A stretch of 64,000 bases of DNA from Pseudomonas sp. RIT288 (GCF_000631985.1 NZ_JFYN01000001.1:62001-126000); one strand, 5' to 3'; positions 47,877-57,455 are shown, counted from the stretch's first letter. Notes: generated by a model from the sequence alone, not told the origin. Translations and numbers: made by a program.

Positions 47877-48764
47877 ATGCGCCGCCTGCTCACCGGCTGT
47901 TTCGTCACCCTGCTGCTGTTGCTCAACACCCTGATCCTGATCGGGCCGTTGCTGGTTTTCGCCCTGCTCAAGCTGATCGCGCCTGGGCGCTGGCGCGATT
48001 ACGCCTCGTGGGCGGTGATGTGGATTGCCGAGACCTGGGCCGAGATCGACAAGCTGATCTTTCGCCTGTGCATCCCCACCCAATGGGACATTCGCGGCGG
48101 CGCAGACCTGCGTGGTGACACCTCGTATCTGGTGGTCAGCAATCACCAGTCGTGGGTCGACATTCCAGCGTTGATCCAGACCCTCAACCGGCGCACGCCG
48201 TTCTTCAAATTCTTCCTCAAGAAAGAACTGATCTGGGTACCGTTTCTGGGGCTGGCGTGGTGGGCGCTGGATTACCCGTTCATGAAGCGCTACAGCAAGG
48301 CGTTCCTCGCCAAACATCCGGAATTGGCGGGCAAGGATCTGGAAATCACCAAACAGGCCTGCGAGCTGTTCAAGCGCCAGCCGGTGACGGTGGTGAATTA
48401 CCTGGAAGGCACCCGCTACACGGCGGCGAAAAGCGCGCAGCAGCAGTCACCGTTCAAGCACCTGCTCAAGCCCAAGGCTGGCGGCGTGGCGTTTGTTCTG
48501 GCGGCGATGGGGGAACAGCTGGATGCGTTGCTCGACGTGACCGTGGTGTATCCACAGCAGAAGATTCCGGGATTCTGGGATCTGATCAGCGGCAGCGTGC
48601 CGCGGGTGATTGTCGACATCCAGACCCGCGAACTCGACCCGGCACTGTCGCAAGGCGATTACGAGAACGATCCGCTGTTTCGCCAGCAGGTCCAGAACTG
48701 GGTCAACCAGCTCTGGACCGAGAAGGATCAGCGCATCAGCGAACTGCGCGGCGAGCGCAGCTGA
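47877..48764 (+). CDS. Lysophospholipid-type acyltransferase (YihG-like)
   Basis: 295 residues from the ATG at 47877 (MRRLLTGCF); in-frame ATG at 47844 and TTG at 47817 are possible. N-terminal membrane helix, then the acyltransferase motifs NHQSWVD (catalytic H and D) and YLEGTRY, about residues 85 and 180. It should transfer acyl groups to a lysophospholipid at the inner membrane. The C-terminus lacks helices. Confidence 0.9.
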   Translation: MRRLLTGCFVTLLLLLNTLILIGPLLVFALLKLIAPGRWRDYASWAVMWIAETWAEIDKLIFRLCIPTQWDIRGGADLRGDTSYLVVSNHQSWVDIPALIQTLNRRTPFFKFFLKKELIWVPFLGLAWWALDYPFMKRYSKAFLAKHPELAGKDLEITKQACELFKRQPVTVVNYLEGTRYTAAKSAQQQSPFKHLLKPKAGGVAFVLAAMGEQLDALLDVTVVYPQQKIPGFWDLISGSVPRVIVDIQTRELDPALSQGDYENDPLFRQQVQNWVNQLWTEKDQRISELRGERS

Positions 48765-48765
48765 A

Positions 48766-49323
48766 TCAGCTACCGGTGCCGGCGCCCCAAATGCTGCCCA
48801 GGCTCTGCAGCAGCGGGCCGCCAACGCCCTGATCACCCAGATACTTGAGCAGTACCGGGGCAAACTGGCCGACCATGCCGCTGTCCATGCCCAACGCACC
48901 GAACGCATTGTTCAGGTCGTTGGTGTCCTTGACGTTGCCCAGGGCGTTTTCCAACCCGGCTGATTTGCCCGACGAGCCCAGCAAACCACTCAGCGCCGCC
49001 AGATTGCCAGCGCCGCCCGACAGCTTGTCGATGCCCGGCACTTCTTTGGCCAACTGCGAATAATCGGTACTGCTCAATTGGTTCTTGGCCAGGCCAAGCA
49101 TGGCGCTGGTGCCACCGACGGCTTGCTGAGGCGTAACACCGAGACCGGTGACGGCTTGCAGCAAACCGGCGGTTTCCGAGGTCGGCGCGGCGGCGGTCGC
49201 GGCGTTACCGCCCTGCATGCTCGCAGCCGCTTTGGTTACATCGTCCAGACTGAAGCCGGCAAACACCGGGCTCGCTGCAAGGGTCATCAGTGAAGCCAAG
49301 GCAATACCGCGTGAAATCTTCAT
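48766..49323 (-). CDS. DUF2780 secreted protein
   Basis: 185 residues. Signal peptide about 1-22 (LASLMTLAASPVFA). The rest is rich in Gly, Ala, Ser and Leu, with repeated LG(A/V)GTP-like and LGSSGKSAG segments, typical of DUF2780. Unknown function. The stop is one base beyond the convergent acyltransferase stop. Confidence 0.85.
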   Translation of the reverse strand: MKISRGIALASLMTLAASPVFAGFSLDDVTKAAASMQGGNAATAAAPTSETAGLLQAVTGLGVTPQQAVGGTSAMLGLAKNQLSSTDYSQLAKEVPGIDKLSGGAGNLAALSGLLGSSGKSAGLENALGNVKDTNDLNNAFGALGMDSGMVGQFAPVLLKYLGDQGVGGPLLQSLGSIWGAGTGS

Positions 49324-49470
49324 TCAGACATCCTCTTGCGCTGTGGTAACCGCCCGTCTATGAGCGGCAAAACTGCCGGTTTGACCGGGTTTCCGCCAGC
49401 ATGTTCCTCGCCGGCGCATCCATTTTCAGCATAGCCACGTATATAAACGCGAAACCGCGGATAACCCGAG

Positions 49471-50106
49471 ATGAATGGCACAAGCGCTGTCGCTGAACTA
49501 GCCTGTGAACAGCCCGAGCAGCGCCCTCGTCGCCCACCCATTGCCTGGAGAGCCGTCATTTCCATCGCCGACCACGATCAGTTGCGCCAGCTGTTGGCCC
49601 AGTGCTCACTGGGCGACCGCGGTGCATTCGAAACGCTCTATCGCAGCGTTGGCCCGCGCCTGCACGGCGTGGCGCTGCGCTTCATGGGCCGGGCGGATCT
49701 GGCCGAGGAAGTGCTGCAGGAAAGCTTTGTGCGCATCTGGAACAACGCCTCGCGCTATGAAGCCCATATGTCGGCGCCGCTGACCTGGATGATCAACATC
49801 ACCCGCCATCAAGCCATCGACCAGTTACGCAAACAGCGCGAACGGCCGCTGACCGATTACGAACAGGATACCTTGCCGGACGAAGGCCCTTCGGCCCACG
49901 ACCTGTTGAACAGCAGCCGCGAAGCCAGCGCGCTGCACCGTTGCCTGGATACTCTCGACGGCAGACAGCGCCAGTCGATCAGCGTCGCCTACTTTCAGGG
50001 CCTGTCCTGCGCGGAACTGGCCGAACACCTGGCCGCCCCTCTGGGTTCGGTGAAGTCGTGGATTCGTCGCGGCATGGAGCGTCTGCGCAGGTGCCTTGAA
50101 TCATGA
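49471..50106 (+). CDS. ECF sigma factor of the SigK/RpoE type
   Basis: Up to 211 residues from the ATG at 49471; the first 30 or so residues look non-conserved and a later non-ATG start near GGAGAG (49544-49549) is possible. Sigma region 2: FETLYRSVGPRLHGVALRF and LAEEVLQESFVRIWNNASRY; region 4: RQRQSISVAYFQGLSCAELAEHL and GSVKSWIRRGMERLRRCL. The anti-sigma gene overlaps by four bases. Confidence 0.9.
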   Translation: MNGTSAVAELACEQPEQRPRRPPIAWRAVISIADHDQLRQLLAQCSLGDRGAFETLYRSVGPRLHGVALRFMGRADLAEEVLQESFVRIWNNASRYEAHMSAPLTWMINITRHQAIDQLRKQRERPLTDYEQDTLPDEGPSAHDLLNSSREASALHRCLDTLDGRQRQSISVAYFQGLSCAELAEHLAAPLGSVKSWIRRGMERLRRCLES

Positions 50107-50777
50107 ACTACCAGACTCCCGCCCTGCGCCGCGCCCTCGCTGCCGATTACGCCATCGGCCTGATGTCTGCGGCGGCGCGTCGGCGCTTTGAACAATTGCT
50201 GCTCGATGACGCCGCCCTGCGAACCGAGTTGGCGCAGTGGCAGGAGAGCCTCGCCAGCCTTACCGAAACGCTGCCGGAGCACCCGGTGCCGGATCGGGTG
50301 TGGCAAGGCATCACCGCACGCATCGAGCCGCAAGTGCTGCACGTCCCGGAAAAACGCCCGTTCTGGAACTGGCGGCGAGTCAGCATCGCTGCCTGTTCGA
50401 TCGTGGTGCTGGTGTTCCTCGGCTCGCTGTACAACCGCGACGACGCTCGCTACCGCGCCACCCTGCTGAGCGCCGACGCGCAACCGGCGCTGAAGGTCGA
50501 GGCGCATGCGGATTATCTGCAGGTCGAACCGCTGACATTGGCAGCAATAGGGCCAGATCGCAGTCTGGAGTTGTGGGCGATACCGGCGGACGGCAAGCCG
50601 ATTTCACTGGGGGTGATTCCGCTGGGGGGCAAAGGCAAGGTTGAACTGAGCGCGGCGCAGAAAGCCTTGATCGGCCAGCCGATTGCACTGGCGGTGAGTC
50701 TGGAACCGAAGGGTGGCTCGCCGACCGGGCAGCCGACGGGTCCGGTGCTTTACCAGGGCGCGTTAGCGGCTCTCTGA
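50103..50777 (+). CDS. RskA-type anti-sigma factor
   Basis: 224 residues. Cytoplasmic N-terminal domain (about 1-90) with DYAIGLMSAAARRRFEQLL, one helix at about 98-114 (VSIAACSIVVLVFLGSLY) and a periplasmic C-terminal RskA domain ending with LEPKGGSPTGQPTGPVLYQG, the family signature. It holds the preceding sigma factor inactive until proteolysis. The His-x3-Cys-x2-Cys zinc motif of ZAS anti-sigmas is absent. Confidence 0.9.
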   Translation: MNYQTPALRRALAADYAIGLMSAAARRRFEQLLLDDAALRTELAQWQESLASLTETLPEHPVPDRVWQGITARIEPQVLHVPEKRPFWNWRRVSIAACSIVVLVFLGSLYNRDDARYRATLLSADAQPALKVEAHADYLQVEPLTLAAIGPDRSLELWAIPADGKPISLGVIPLGGKGKVELSAAQKALIGQPIALAVSLEPKGGSPTGQPTGPVLYQGALAAL

Positions 50778-50786
50778 TTGCATAAA

Positions 50787-50862
50787 ATCAAAAGATCGCA
50801 GCCTTCGGCAGCTCCTACACCGATCCCTGTAGGAGCTGCCGAAGGCTGCGATCTTTTGATCT
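50787..50862. repeat. REP pair, family C
   Basis: Inverted TTCGG-core units in the convergent gap between the anti-sigma gene and fdhA, abutting the fdhA terminator. Confidence 0.92.
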
Positions 50863-50891
50863 AAAAAAAGGCGACCCGTGGGTCGCCCTTT
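50861..50891 (-). terminator. Terminator of the glyA-sox-purU-fdhA operon
   Basis: Minus strand: GGCGACC stem around CACG with a run of seven T after it; immediately follows the fdhA stop. Confidence 0.88.
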
Positions 50892-50895
50892 TTAC

Positions 50896-52095
50896 TTACG
50901 CCGCACTGAACAACCGATGCGGATCGATCACAAACTTCTTCGGCACGCCCGCATCGAACTCGCCATAGCCTTCCGGCGCCTGGTCGAGGCTGATGACTTG
51001 CACGCCGACCACTTCGGCGATGTTGATGCGGTCCCACATGATCGCCTGCATCAGCTGGCGGTTGTACTTCATCACCGGGGTCTGACCGGTGTGGAAGCTG
51101 TGGGATTTGGCCCAGCCCAGACCGAAGCGGATGCTCAGGCTGCCCATTTTCGCCGCAGCATCGACAGCGCCCGGATCCTCGGTCACGTACAGGCCCGGAA
51201 TACCGATCTTGCCGGCGACACGCACCACGCCCATCAGCGAGTTGAGCACGGTAGCCGGGGCTTCGGCTTTCACCCCGTCGTGACCGTGGCCACGCGCTTC
51301 GAAGCCCACGCAGTCCACCGCGCAATCGACTTCCGGCTCGCCCAGCAGCTCGGCGATCTGCTCGTGCAGCGGCGTGTCCTTGGACAGGTCGACCACTTCA
51401 AAACCCTGAGCCTTGGCGTGCGCCAAACGGATGGTGTTGACGTCGCCGATGATCACCACCGCCGCCCCCAGCAGACGCGCCGAGGCCGCCGCGGCCAGCC
51501 CGACCGGGCCGGCGCCCGCGATGTAAACGGTGCTGCCCGGGCCGACGCCTGCCGTCACCGCGCCGTGATAGCCGGTCGGCAGAATGTCGGAGAGGCAGGT
51601 CAGGTCACGGATTTTTTCCATGGCCTTGTCGCGATCCGGCAGTTTCAGCAGGTTGAAGTCGGCGTACGGCACCAGCACGTATTCGGCCTGGCCGCCAGTC
51701 CAGTCACCCATGTCGACATAACCGTAGGCACCGCCGGCACGGGCCGGGTTGACGGTCAGGCAGACACCGGTGTGCTGCTCCTTGCAGGAACGGCAGCGCC
51801 CGCAAGCCACGTTGAACGGTACGGAAACCAGGTCGCCGATCTTCAGGTTCTCGACGTCGGAACCCTTTTCGATCACTTCGCCGGTGATTTCATGGCCCAG
51901 CACCAGTCCGGTCTGCGCCGTAGTACGGCCGCGCACCATGTGCTGGTCGGAGCCACAAATGTTGGTGGACACCACACGCAGGATCACCCCGTGCTCGATC
52001 TTCCTGCCGCGCGGGTCCTGCATTTTCGGATAGTCGATTTTCTGTACTTCGACCTTGCCAGCGCCGAGATACACCACACCACGATTGCCAGACAT
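50896..52095 (-). CDS. fdhA: Glutathione-independent formaldehyde dehydrogenase FdhA
   Basis: 399 residues. Zinc-dependent medium-chain dehydrogenase: catalytic zinc ligands C47 (STNICGSD) and H68 (GHEITGE), structural zinc C98, C101, C104 and C112 in ACGRCRSCKEQHTGVC, and NAD-binding Rossmann VYIAGAGPVGLAAAA. It oxidises the formaldehyde released in sarcosine oxidation to formate without glutathione. AAAAACAA (minus strand, 52118-52111) shortly before its ribosome site fits a Crc/Hfq motif. Confidence 0.94.
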   Translation of the reverse strand: MSGNRGVVYLGAGKVEVQKIDYPKMQDPRGRKIEHGVILRVVSTNICGSDQHMVRGRTTAQTGLVLGHEITGEVIEKGSDVENLKIGDLVSVPFNVACGRCRSCKEQHTGVCLTVNPARAGGAYGYVDMGDWTGGQAEYVLVPYADFNLLKLPDRDKAMEKIRDLTCLSDILPTGYHGAVTAGVGPGSTVYIAGAGPVGLAAAASARLLGAAVVIIGDVNTIRLAHAKAQGFEVVDLSKDTPLHEQIAELLGEPEVDCAVDCVGFEARGHGHDGVKAEAPATVLNSLMGVVRVAGKIGIPGLYVTEDPGAVDAAAKMGSLSIRFGLGWAKSHSFHTGQTPVMKYNRQLMQAIMWDRINIAEVVGVQVISLDQAPEGYGEFDAGVPKKFVIDPHRLFSAA

Positions 52096-52164
52096 GCTTT
52101 CACCTCGCTGTTGTTTTTATGGAACTGCGTTGCCCAGGCAGGCAGCGCGTTAAGTGCTCGGTAA

Positions 52165-52242
52165 ATCAAAAGATCGCAGCCTTCGGCAGCTCCTGCATAA
52201 ATCGCATCCCCTGTAGGAGCTGCCGAAGGCTGCGATCTTTTA
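52165..52242. repeat. REP pair, family C, between purU and fdhA
   Basis: Inverted TTCGG-core units inside the one-carbon operon; the left copy ends CCTGCA for CCTACA. Confidence 0.9.
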
Positions 52243-52247
52243 GCTAT

Positions 52248-53105
52248 CTAAAGAACGACGGTTCTATTGGCGTTCAAAAACACCCTTCTTTCGATGTGAT
52301 ACCCAACGGCTCGGGCCAAAGTCAGGCCCTCGATATCCCGGCCTTTGGCAATCAAATCTTCCGGGTAATGACTGTGATCCACCGCCTCGACACCCTGGGC
52401 GATGATCGGCCCCTCGTCGAGATCGTTGTTGATGTAATGCGCCGTGGCGCCGACCAGCTTCACGCCTTTGTTGTAGGCCTGGTGATACGGCTTGGCGCCC
52501 TTGAACCCCGGCAGCAGCGAGTGATGGATGTTGATCGCCTTGCCATCGAGCTTGCGGCACAACTCCGGCGACAGCACCTGCATGTAGCGGGCGAGGATCA
52601 CCAGTTCGGCGCCAGACTCTTCGATCACCTGCCACACCTGACGCTCCTGCGCCGGCTTGTCGTTGGGGTCGAGGGGGAAATGGTAGTAGGGAATCTGGTG
52701 CCAGTCGGCCAGCGGCTTGAGGTCCGGATGGTTGGACACCACCGCCGCCACGTCCATCGACAACTGGCCGATGCGCTGGCGGTAAAGCAAATCGTTGAGG
52801 CAGTGATCGGCCTTGGAGACCATGATCACCACTTTCGGCCGGTAGTTCGGCGCAGTCAGCTCGAAGACCATGCCGAACGCCTCTCCGCGCTCGGCGAGGC
52901 CGGCACGGAAGGACTGTTCGTCGAAGCCGTCGGGCTGACGGAACTCCACACGAATGAAGAAACGGCCCGAGAGCCGGTCATCGAACGAATGGTGCTCGGT
53001 GACGTAGCAACCCTGTTCGAACAGAAAACGCGTCACCGCGTCCACTGTGCCGAGCACGCTGGGGCAGTCGGCGGTCAGAATCCATGTGTCTGGGGCGCGG
53101 CTCAT
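52248..53105 (-). CDS. purU: Formyltetrahydrofolate deformylase PurU
   Basis: 285 residues. N-terminal ACT domain (about 5-85, WILTADCPSVLGTVDAV) and C-terminal formyltransferase fold with the catalytic Asn-His-Asp set (NIHHSLLPGFKGAKPYHQA, and LDEGPIIAQ). It hydrolyses 10-formyl-THF to formate and THF, freeing folate during growth on sarcosine. Placed between soxG and fdhA, as in other pseudomonads, where it is a second copy (purU2). Confidence 0.95.
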   Translation of the reverse strand: MSRAPDTWILTADCPSVLGTVDAVTRFLFEQGCYVTEHHSFDDRLSGRFFIRVEFRQPDGFDEQSFRAGLAERGEAFGMVFELTAPNYRPKVVIMVSKADHCLNDLLYRQRIGQLSMDVAAVVSNHPDLKPLADWHQIPYYHFPLDPNDKPAQERQVWQVIEESGAELVILARYMQVLSPELCRKLDGKAINIHHSLLPGFKGAKPYHQAYNKGVKLVGATAHYINNDLDEGPIIAQGVEAVDHSHYPEDLIAKGRDIEGLTLARAVGYHIERRVFLNANRTVVL

Positions 53106-53149
53106 GGTGCGGTGACTCCTGTTTCAACATCTGTGAGCAGAGTGAACTC

Positions 53150-53278
53150 TGTGGCGAGGGAGCTTGCTCCCGCTGGGTTGCAAAGCGACCCTAAAATCAG
53201 CGACCGCGTTCTTCCAGAATGCGCTCGCGTTTTTTTGCGACTGCTTCGCAGCCGAGCGGGAGCAACTCCCTCGCCACA
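53150..53278. repeat. REP pair, family D, between soxG and purU
   Basis: Long family D arms; the right arm has GCAACTCCC where GCAAGCTCCC is usual, a one-base deletion. Confidence 0.88.
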
Positions 53279-53305
53279 AGAAGCAATCGCGGCAACCACT
53301 TAGTG

Positions 53306-53938
53306 TTACGCCTGAACGCTGAGGCCGTACTCGGCCGAAGCATCCTGCAACCACAACCACCAGTAATCCGAGAAGCTGCGGCGGATCAGCAGTTCCCAGG
53401 TGTCTTCGGCGGTGTGGCGAATCATCAGCTGCGACTTGGCGAACACCGTGCCGACAGCCTTGCCGACCGGGAAGTTGTTCGGGTGCACGTCGTAGCTGGT
53501 GGACTTCATCAGCACCTGACGCACGTTTGGCCCGCTCAGTTCGAGCACTTGCTGGCCGCCGCTGACGTTGACGATCGCGATGTGCAGATCGCCCAGCGCT
53601 TCGCGCAGCTTCTGCTCGGCGGCGAATTCTTCACCGCTTGGCACGATCAGCAGCCACTCGTCCGGGCCCATCCATTGCAGGCTGGTTTCGCCTTTGACAA
53701 TCACGCTCAGGGCGCCGGGCAACTCAATGCCGAGGGCCTTGTGCACGCCGGCGGCGAACGCTGCATCGTGGCCATCGCCACGAATGGTCAGGTGACCGAG
53801 GAGTTTCTTTTCACGCACGATGACGCCGGCGTTCTTGCGACCCTTGCCGACCAGGCTGGCGAGGTCGGCATGGTGCAACGACGACTCGGCCTTGGCCCCG
53901 GTGGTCGGGCGTTGCTGGTAAACATTGGCTGTGGTCAT
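53306..53938 (-). CDS. soxG: Sarcosine oxidase gamma subunit SoxG
   Basis: 210 residues from MTTANVYQQRPTTGAK at 53938. Smaller T-protein-like subunit of heterotetrameric sarcosine oxidase; WMGPDEWLLIVP and SYDVHPNNFPVGKAVGTVFAKSQLM are conserved. No cofactor motif. Separated from soxA by a REP. Confidence 0.94.
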   Translation of the reverse strand: MTTANVYQQRPTTGAKAESSLHHADLASLVGKGRKNAGVIVREKKLLGHLTIRGDGHDAAFAAGVHKALGIELPGALSVIVKGETSLQWMGPDEWLLIVPSGEEFAAEQKLREALGDLHIAIVNVSGGQQVLELSGPNVRQVLMKSTSYDVHPNNFPVGKAVGTVFAKSQLMIRHTAEDTWELLIRRSFSDYWWLWLQDASAEYGLSVQA

Positions 53939-53989
53939 AAAGCACCTTCCTGAATTCTGACTTGAACCCTTTGCAAGCAGATCTACCGC

Positions 53990-54055
53990 TATCGCGAGCA
54001 GGCTCACTCCTACAAGGGGTACGCGATCACCTGTAGGAGTGAGCCTGCTCGCGAT
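53990..54055. repeat. REP pair, family B, between soxA and soxG
   Basis: Inverted family B units inside the sarcosine oxidase operon. Confidence 0.9.
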
Positions 54056-54097
54056 GAAGTCACCGCGGTGCGACTGCACTCCACAGGAGCCGAACCA

Positions 54098-57000
54098 TCA
54101 AATGTTCTGCCGATCCCCCTTCGGATCGAAGAACACCGAGGAAACAATCTCCGCCTCGATCACGCTGCCATCGGCCAGCGGCGCAAACACTCGCTCACCG
54201 AGACGCTTCAGACCGCCCTTGACCACGCCCATGGCAAACGAGTAACCGAGGGAGTTGTGCGCGTAGCTGGAAGTCACGTGGCCGACCATGGTCATCGGGA
54301 TCGCCTGCTTGGTGTTGAACACCAGTTGCGCACCTTCCGGCAGCCAGACGTTCGGATCGATCGGCTTCAGGCCGACCAGTTGCTTGCGCTGATCCTTCAC
54401 GCAGTCTTCACGGTTCATGCCGCGCTGACCGATCCACGAGAACGGTTTGGTGCGACCGACGCACCAGCCCATGTTCAGATCGTCCGGGGTCATCGAGCCG
54501 TCGGTGTCCTGGCCGACGATGATGAAACCTTTCTCGGCACGCAGGACGTGCATGGTTTCAGTGCCGTACGGCGTCAGGTTGTACTGCTTGCCGGCCTCGA
54601 CAATTTTCTCCAGCACACCCATCGCGTAGTCGGCCTGGACGTTGACTTCGTACGACAGCTCACCAGTGAACGAGATACGGAACACCCGCGCCGGCACGTC
54701 GCCGACCAGACCTTCTTTCCAGGTCATGAACGGGAAGGCTTCGTTGCTCAGGTCGATATCGGTCACGGCGCTGAGCAGCTTGCGGCTGTTCGGCCCGGAC
54801 AGGGTCATGGTCGCCCAGTGGTCGGTGACCGAGGTGAAGTAGACCTTCATCTCCGGCCATTCGGTCTGGTGGTACAGCTCCAGCCACTGCAGTACACGAG
54901 CCGCGCCGCCAGTGGTGGTGGTCATGACGAAATGGTTGTCCGCCAGGCAAGCCGTCACGCCGTCGTCGAAGACCATGCCGTCTTCTTTGCACATCAAACC
55001 GTAGCGCGCCTTGCCCACGTCGAGCTTGGTCCAGGCGTTGGTGTACACGCGGTTGAGGAACTCGCGGGCATCCGGGCCTTGAATGTCGATCTTGCCCAGG
55101 GTCGAGGCGTCGAGCAGGCCGACGCTGTCGCGCACGGCTTTGCATTCACGCTTCACCGCAGCGTGCATGTCTTCACCGTTTTTCGGGAAGTACCATGGAC
55201 GTTTCCACTGGCCGACGTCTTCAAACTCGGCGCCGTTTTTCAGGTGCCATTGATGCAGCGCGGTGTAGCGCACCGGCTCGAAGATGTGCCCGCAGTGACG
55301 ACCGGCTACCGCGCCGAACGTTACCGGCGTGTAATTGGGACGGAACATCGTGGTGCCCATCTGCGGGATGGTCACGTTCAGCGAACGCGCGGCGATGGCC
55401 AGACCGTTGACGTTGCCGAGCTTGCCCTGATCGGTGCCGAAACCCAGCGCGGTGTAGCGTTTGACGTGCTCGACCGACTCGAAACCTTCGCGGGTCGCCA
55501 GTTCGATGGCGGCGGCGGTGACATCGTTCTGCAGGTCGACGAATTGCTTCGGCGCACGCGAGGTGCCCTTCTCGTGTGGCACCTGGAACAGCGCCAGGGT
55601 CGCTTCTTCGAGACGGCTCAGGGCCTTGGGCAACGTGCCTTCGACCACCGCGAACCCGGCTTCACTGGCAGCGCGTGCGCCACCTTCGAAACCATCGGCC
55701 AGCGAATCTCCGAGGCCATAAACGCCGTTTATGCCACCGACGCACACACGTTTCTGCGGTGCTTCGCCCGGTACGAAACCGAGGATGTCTTCGCGCCAGA
55801 TCGGCTTGCCACCGAGGTGCGAAGCCAGGTGCACCACCGGGCTGTAACCGCCGGAACTGGCGATCACGTCGCAGTCGAGCCATTCGCCCGGGCTGGTCAC
55901 GGTGTGCGCTTTGACGTCAATCGCGGCAACGCGGGCAGCGGTGACGCGCTTGCTGCCACGGGCCTCGATCACGGCGCTGCCGGTGAGGATGCGAATGCCT
56001 TTGGCGCGGGCTTCTTCCACCAGCGCACCACGCGGATTGCTGCGCGCATCGGCGATGGCCACCACTTGCAGGCTGGCGTCGAGCCAGTCCAGCGCCACGC
56101 GATAGGCGTGATCGTTGTTGGTGGTCAGCACCAGCTTCTTGCCCGGTGCCACACCGTAACGGCGCACGTAAGTCGAGACCGCACCGGCGAGCATGTTGCC
56201 CGGCACGTCGTTGTTGCCGTAGACCAGCGGACGCTCGTGGGCGCCGGTCGCCAGCACCACACGCTTGGCGCGGACGCGGTGGATGCGCTGACGCACCTGA
56301 CCGATTGGCGCGCGGTCGCCGAGGTGATCGGTGAGGCGTTCGTGAATGGTCAGGAAGTTGTGGTCGTGGTAACCGTTGACCGTGGCGCGCGGCAACAGCA
56401 GCACGTCCGGGGTGTTCTTCAGTTCAGCAATGACGCTGGCCACCCATTCGATCGCCGGTTTGCCGTCGAGGCTTTCGCGGGAGTCGAGCAAGCTGCCGCC
56501 GAACTCTTCCTGCTCATCAGCGAGGATCACCCGCGCACCGCTGCGCGCAGCCGCCAGGGCAGCCGCCAGACCAGCAGGGCCGGCGCCGACGATCAGCACG
56601 TCGCAGTGCTGGTTCATGTAGTCGTAGGTGTCCGGATCGACTTCGGTCGGCGAACGGCCCAGGCCGGCAGCCTTGCGAATGTACTTCTCGTACGTCATCC
56701 AGAACGATTGCGGGTACATGAAGGTTTTGTAGTAGAAACCCGGCGGCATCAGCTTGCCGCCGACCTTGCCGAGAATCCCCATCATGTCGTTGTTGACGCT
56801 CGGCCAGCCGTTGGTGCTGGTGGCGACCAGGCCTTGGTACAGCGCCTGTTGCGTGGCGCGCACGTTGGGGATTTGCGTGGCTTCGGTGGCACCGATCTGC
56901 AGCACGGCGTTCGGCTCTTCGGCACCGGCGGCGAAGATCCCGCGAGGACGCGAATACTTGAAGCTGCGGCCGATGATGTCGACGCCGTTGGCGATAAGCG

Positions 57001-57115
57001 CCGAGGCCAGCGAGTCGCCCTCGAAGCCTTTGTAGCTCTGACCGTTGAAGGTAAAGCTCAGCACTTTGTTGCGGTCGATCCGTCCACCGTTGGACAGGCG
57101 ATTGGTCTGGCTCAT
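54098..57115 (-). CDS. soxA: Sarcosine oxidase alpha subunit SoxA
   Basis: 1005 residues, full length. N-terminal ferredoxin-like (SoxA A3) region (about 20-110, FTFNGQSYKGFEGDSLASAL), NAD/FAD-binding Rossmann (VLIVGAGPAGLAAALAAARSG, near residue 175), and C-terminal aminomethyltransferase (GcvT-like) domains from about residue 610. The C-terminal part binds tetrahydrofolate and captures the methylene group from sarcosine. Overlaps soxD by four bases. Confidence 0.96.
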   Translation of the reverse strand: MSQTNRLSNGGRIDRNKVLSFTFNGQSYKGFEGDSLASALIANGVDIIGRSFKYSRPRGIFAAGAEEPNAVLQIGATEATQIPNVRATQQALYQGLVATSTNGWPSVNNDMMGILGKVGGKLMPPGFYYKTFMYPQSFWMTYEKYIRKAAGLGRSPTEVDPDTYDYMNQHCDVLIVGAGPAGLAAALAAARSGARVILADEQEEFGGSLLDSRESLDGKPAIEWVASVIAELKNTPDVLLLPRATVNGYHDHNFLTIHERLTDHLGDRAPIGQVRQRIHRVRAKRVVLATGAHERPLVYGNNDVPGNMLAGAVSTYVRRYGVAPGKKLVLTTNNDHAYRVALDWLDASLQVVAIADARSNPRGALVEEARAKGIRILTGSAVIEARGSKRVTAARVAAIDVKAHTVTSPGEWLDCDVIASSGGYSPVVHLASHLGGKPIWREDILGFVPGEAPQKRVCVGGINGVYGLGDSLADGFEGGARAASEAGFAVVEGTLPKALSRLEEATLALFQVPHEKGTSRAPKQFVDLQNDVTAAAIELATREGFESVEHVKRYTALGFGTDQGKLGNVNGLAIAARSLNVTIPQMGTTMFRPNYTPVTFGAVAGRHCGHIFEPVRYTALHQWHLKNGAEFEDVGQWKRPWYFPKNGEDMHAAVKRECKAVRDSVGLLDASTLGKIDIQGPDAREFLNRVYTNAWTKLDVGKARYGLMCKEDGMVFDDGVTACLADNHFVMTTTTGGAARVLQWLELYHQTEWPEMKVYFTSVTDHWATMTLSGPNSRKLLSAVTDIDLSNEAFPFMTWKEGLVGDVPARVFRISFTGELSYEVNVQADYAMGVLEKIVEAGKQYNLTPYGTETMHVLRAEKGFIIVGQDTDGSMTPDDLNMGWCVGRTKPFSWIGQRGMNREDCVKDQRKQLVGLKPIDPNVWLPEGAQLVFNTKQAIPMTMVGHVTSSYAHNSLGYSFAMGVVKGGLKRLGERVFAPLADGSVIEAEIVSSVFFDPKGDRQNI

Positions 57116-57441
57116 ACCTTCTCTCCCAGCGCCGTCGTGGCTGTTTTCGCCGAATCAGCCTTGTCGGTGAATTGCGGCTTGGTGCCGATCTTGTAGGTTT
57201 CGAGAATCTCGTAGGTCACGGTGTCGCGGGTGACGTTGAAGTACTGGCGGCAACCGGCGACGTGATCCCACAGTTCGTGGTGCAGACCACGCGGGTTGTC
57301 GCGGAAGAACATGTAGTCGCCCCACTCTTCATCGGTGCAGGCGTTCGGATCCAGTGGGCGCGGGATGTGCGCCTGGCCGGATGCATGGAATTCCTCTTCG
57401 GAGCGCAGTTCGCCGCAGTGAGGACAGAAGATATGCAACAT
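57112..57441 (-). CDS. soxD: Sarcosine oxidase delta subunit SoxD
   Basis: 109 residues. The N-terminus MLHIFCPHCGELRSEEEFH holds a zinc site with C6 and C9 and further His. It is the small zinc-binding subunit of the tetramer. The overlap with soxA and the 14-base gap from soxB show one operon. Confidence 0.95.
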   Translation of the reverse strand: MLHIFCPHCGELRSEEEFHASGQAHIPRPLDPNACTDEEWGDYMFFRDNPRGLHHELWDHVAGCRQYFNVTRDTVTYEILETYKIGTKPQFTDKADSAKTATTALGEKV

Positions 57442-57455
57442 GGGGATTTCTCCTG

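Noticed and set aside
54068..57196. Open frame of 1042 codons on the plus strand opposite soxA
   Set aside because: GC-rich codon bias keeps the antisense frame open; its translation is low-complexity His/Arg/Val-rich without motifs, and soxA is intact on the other strand.
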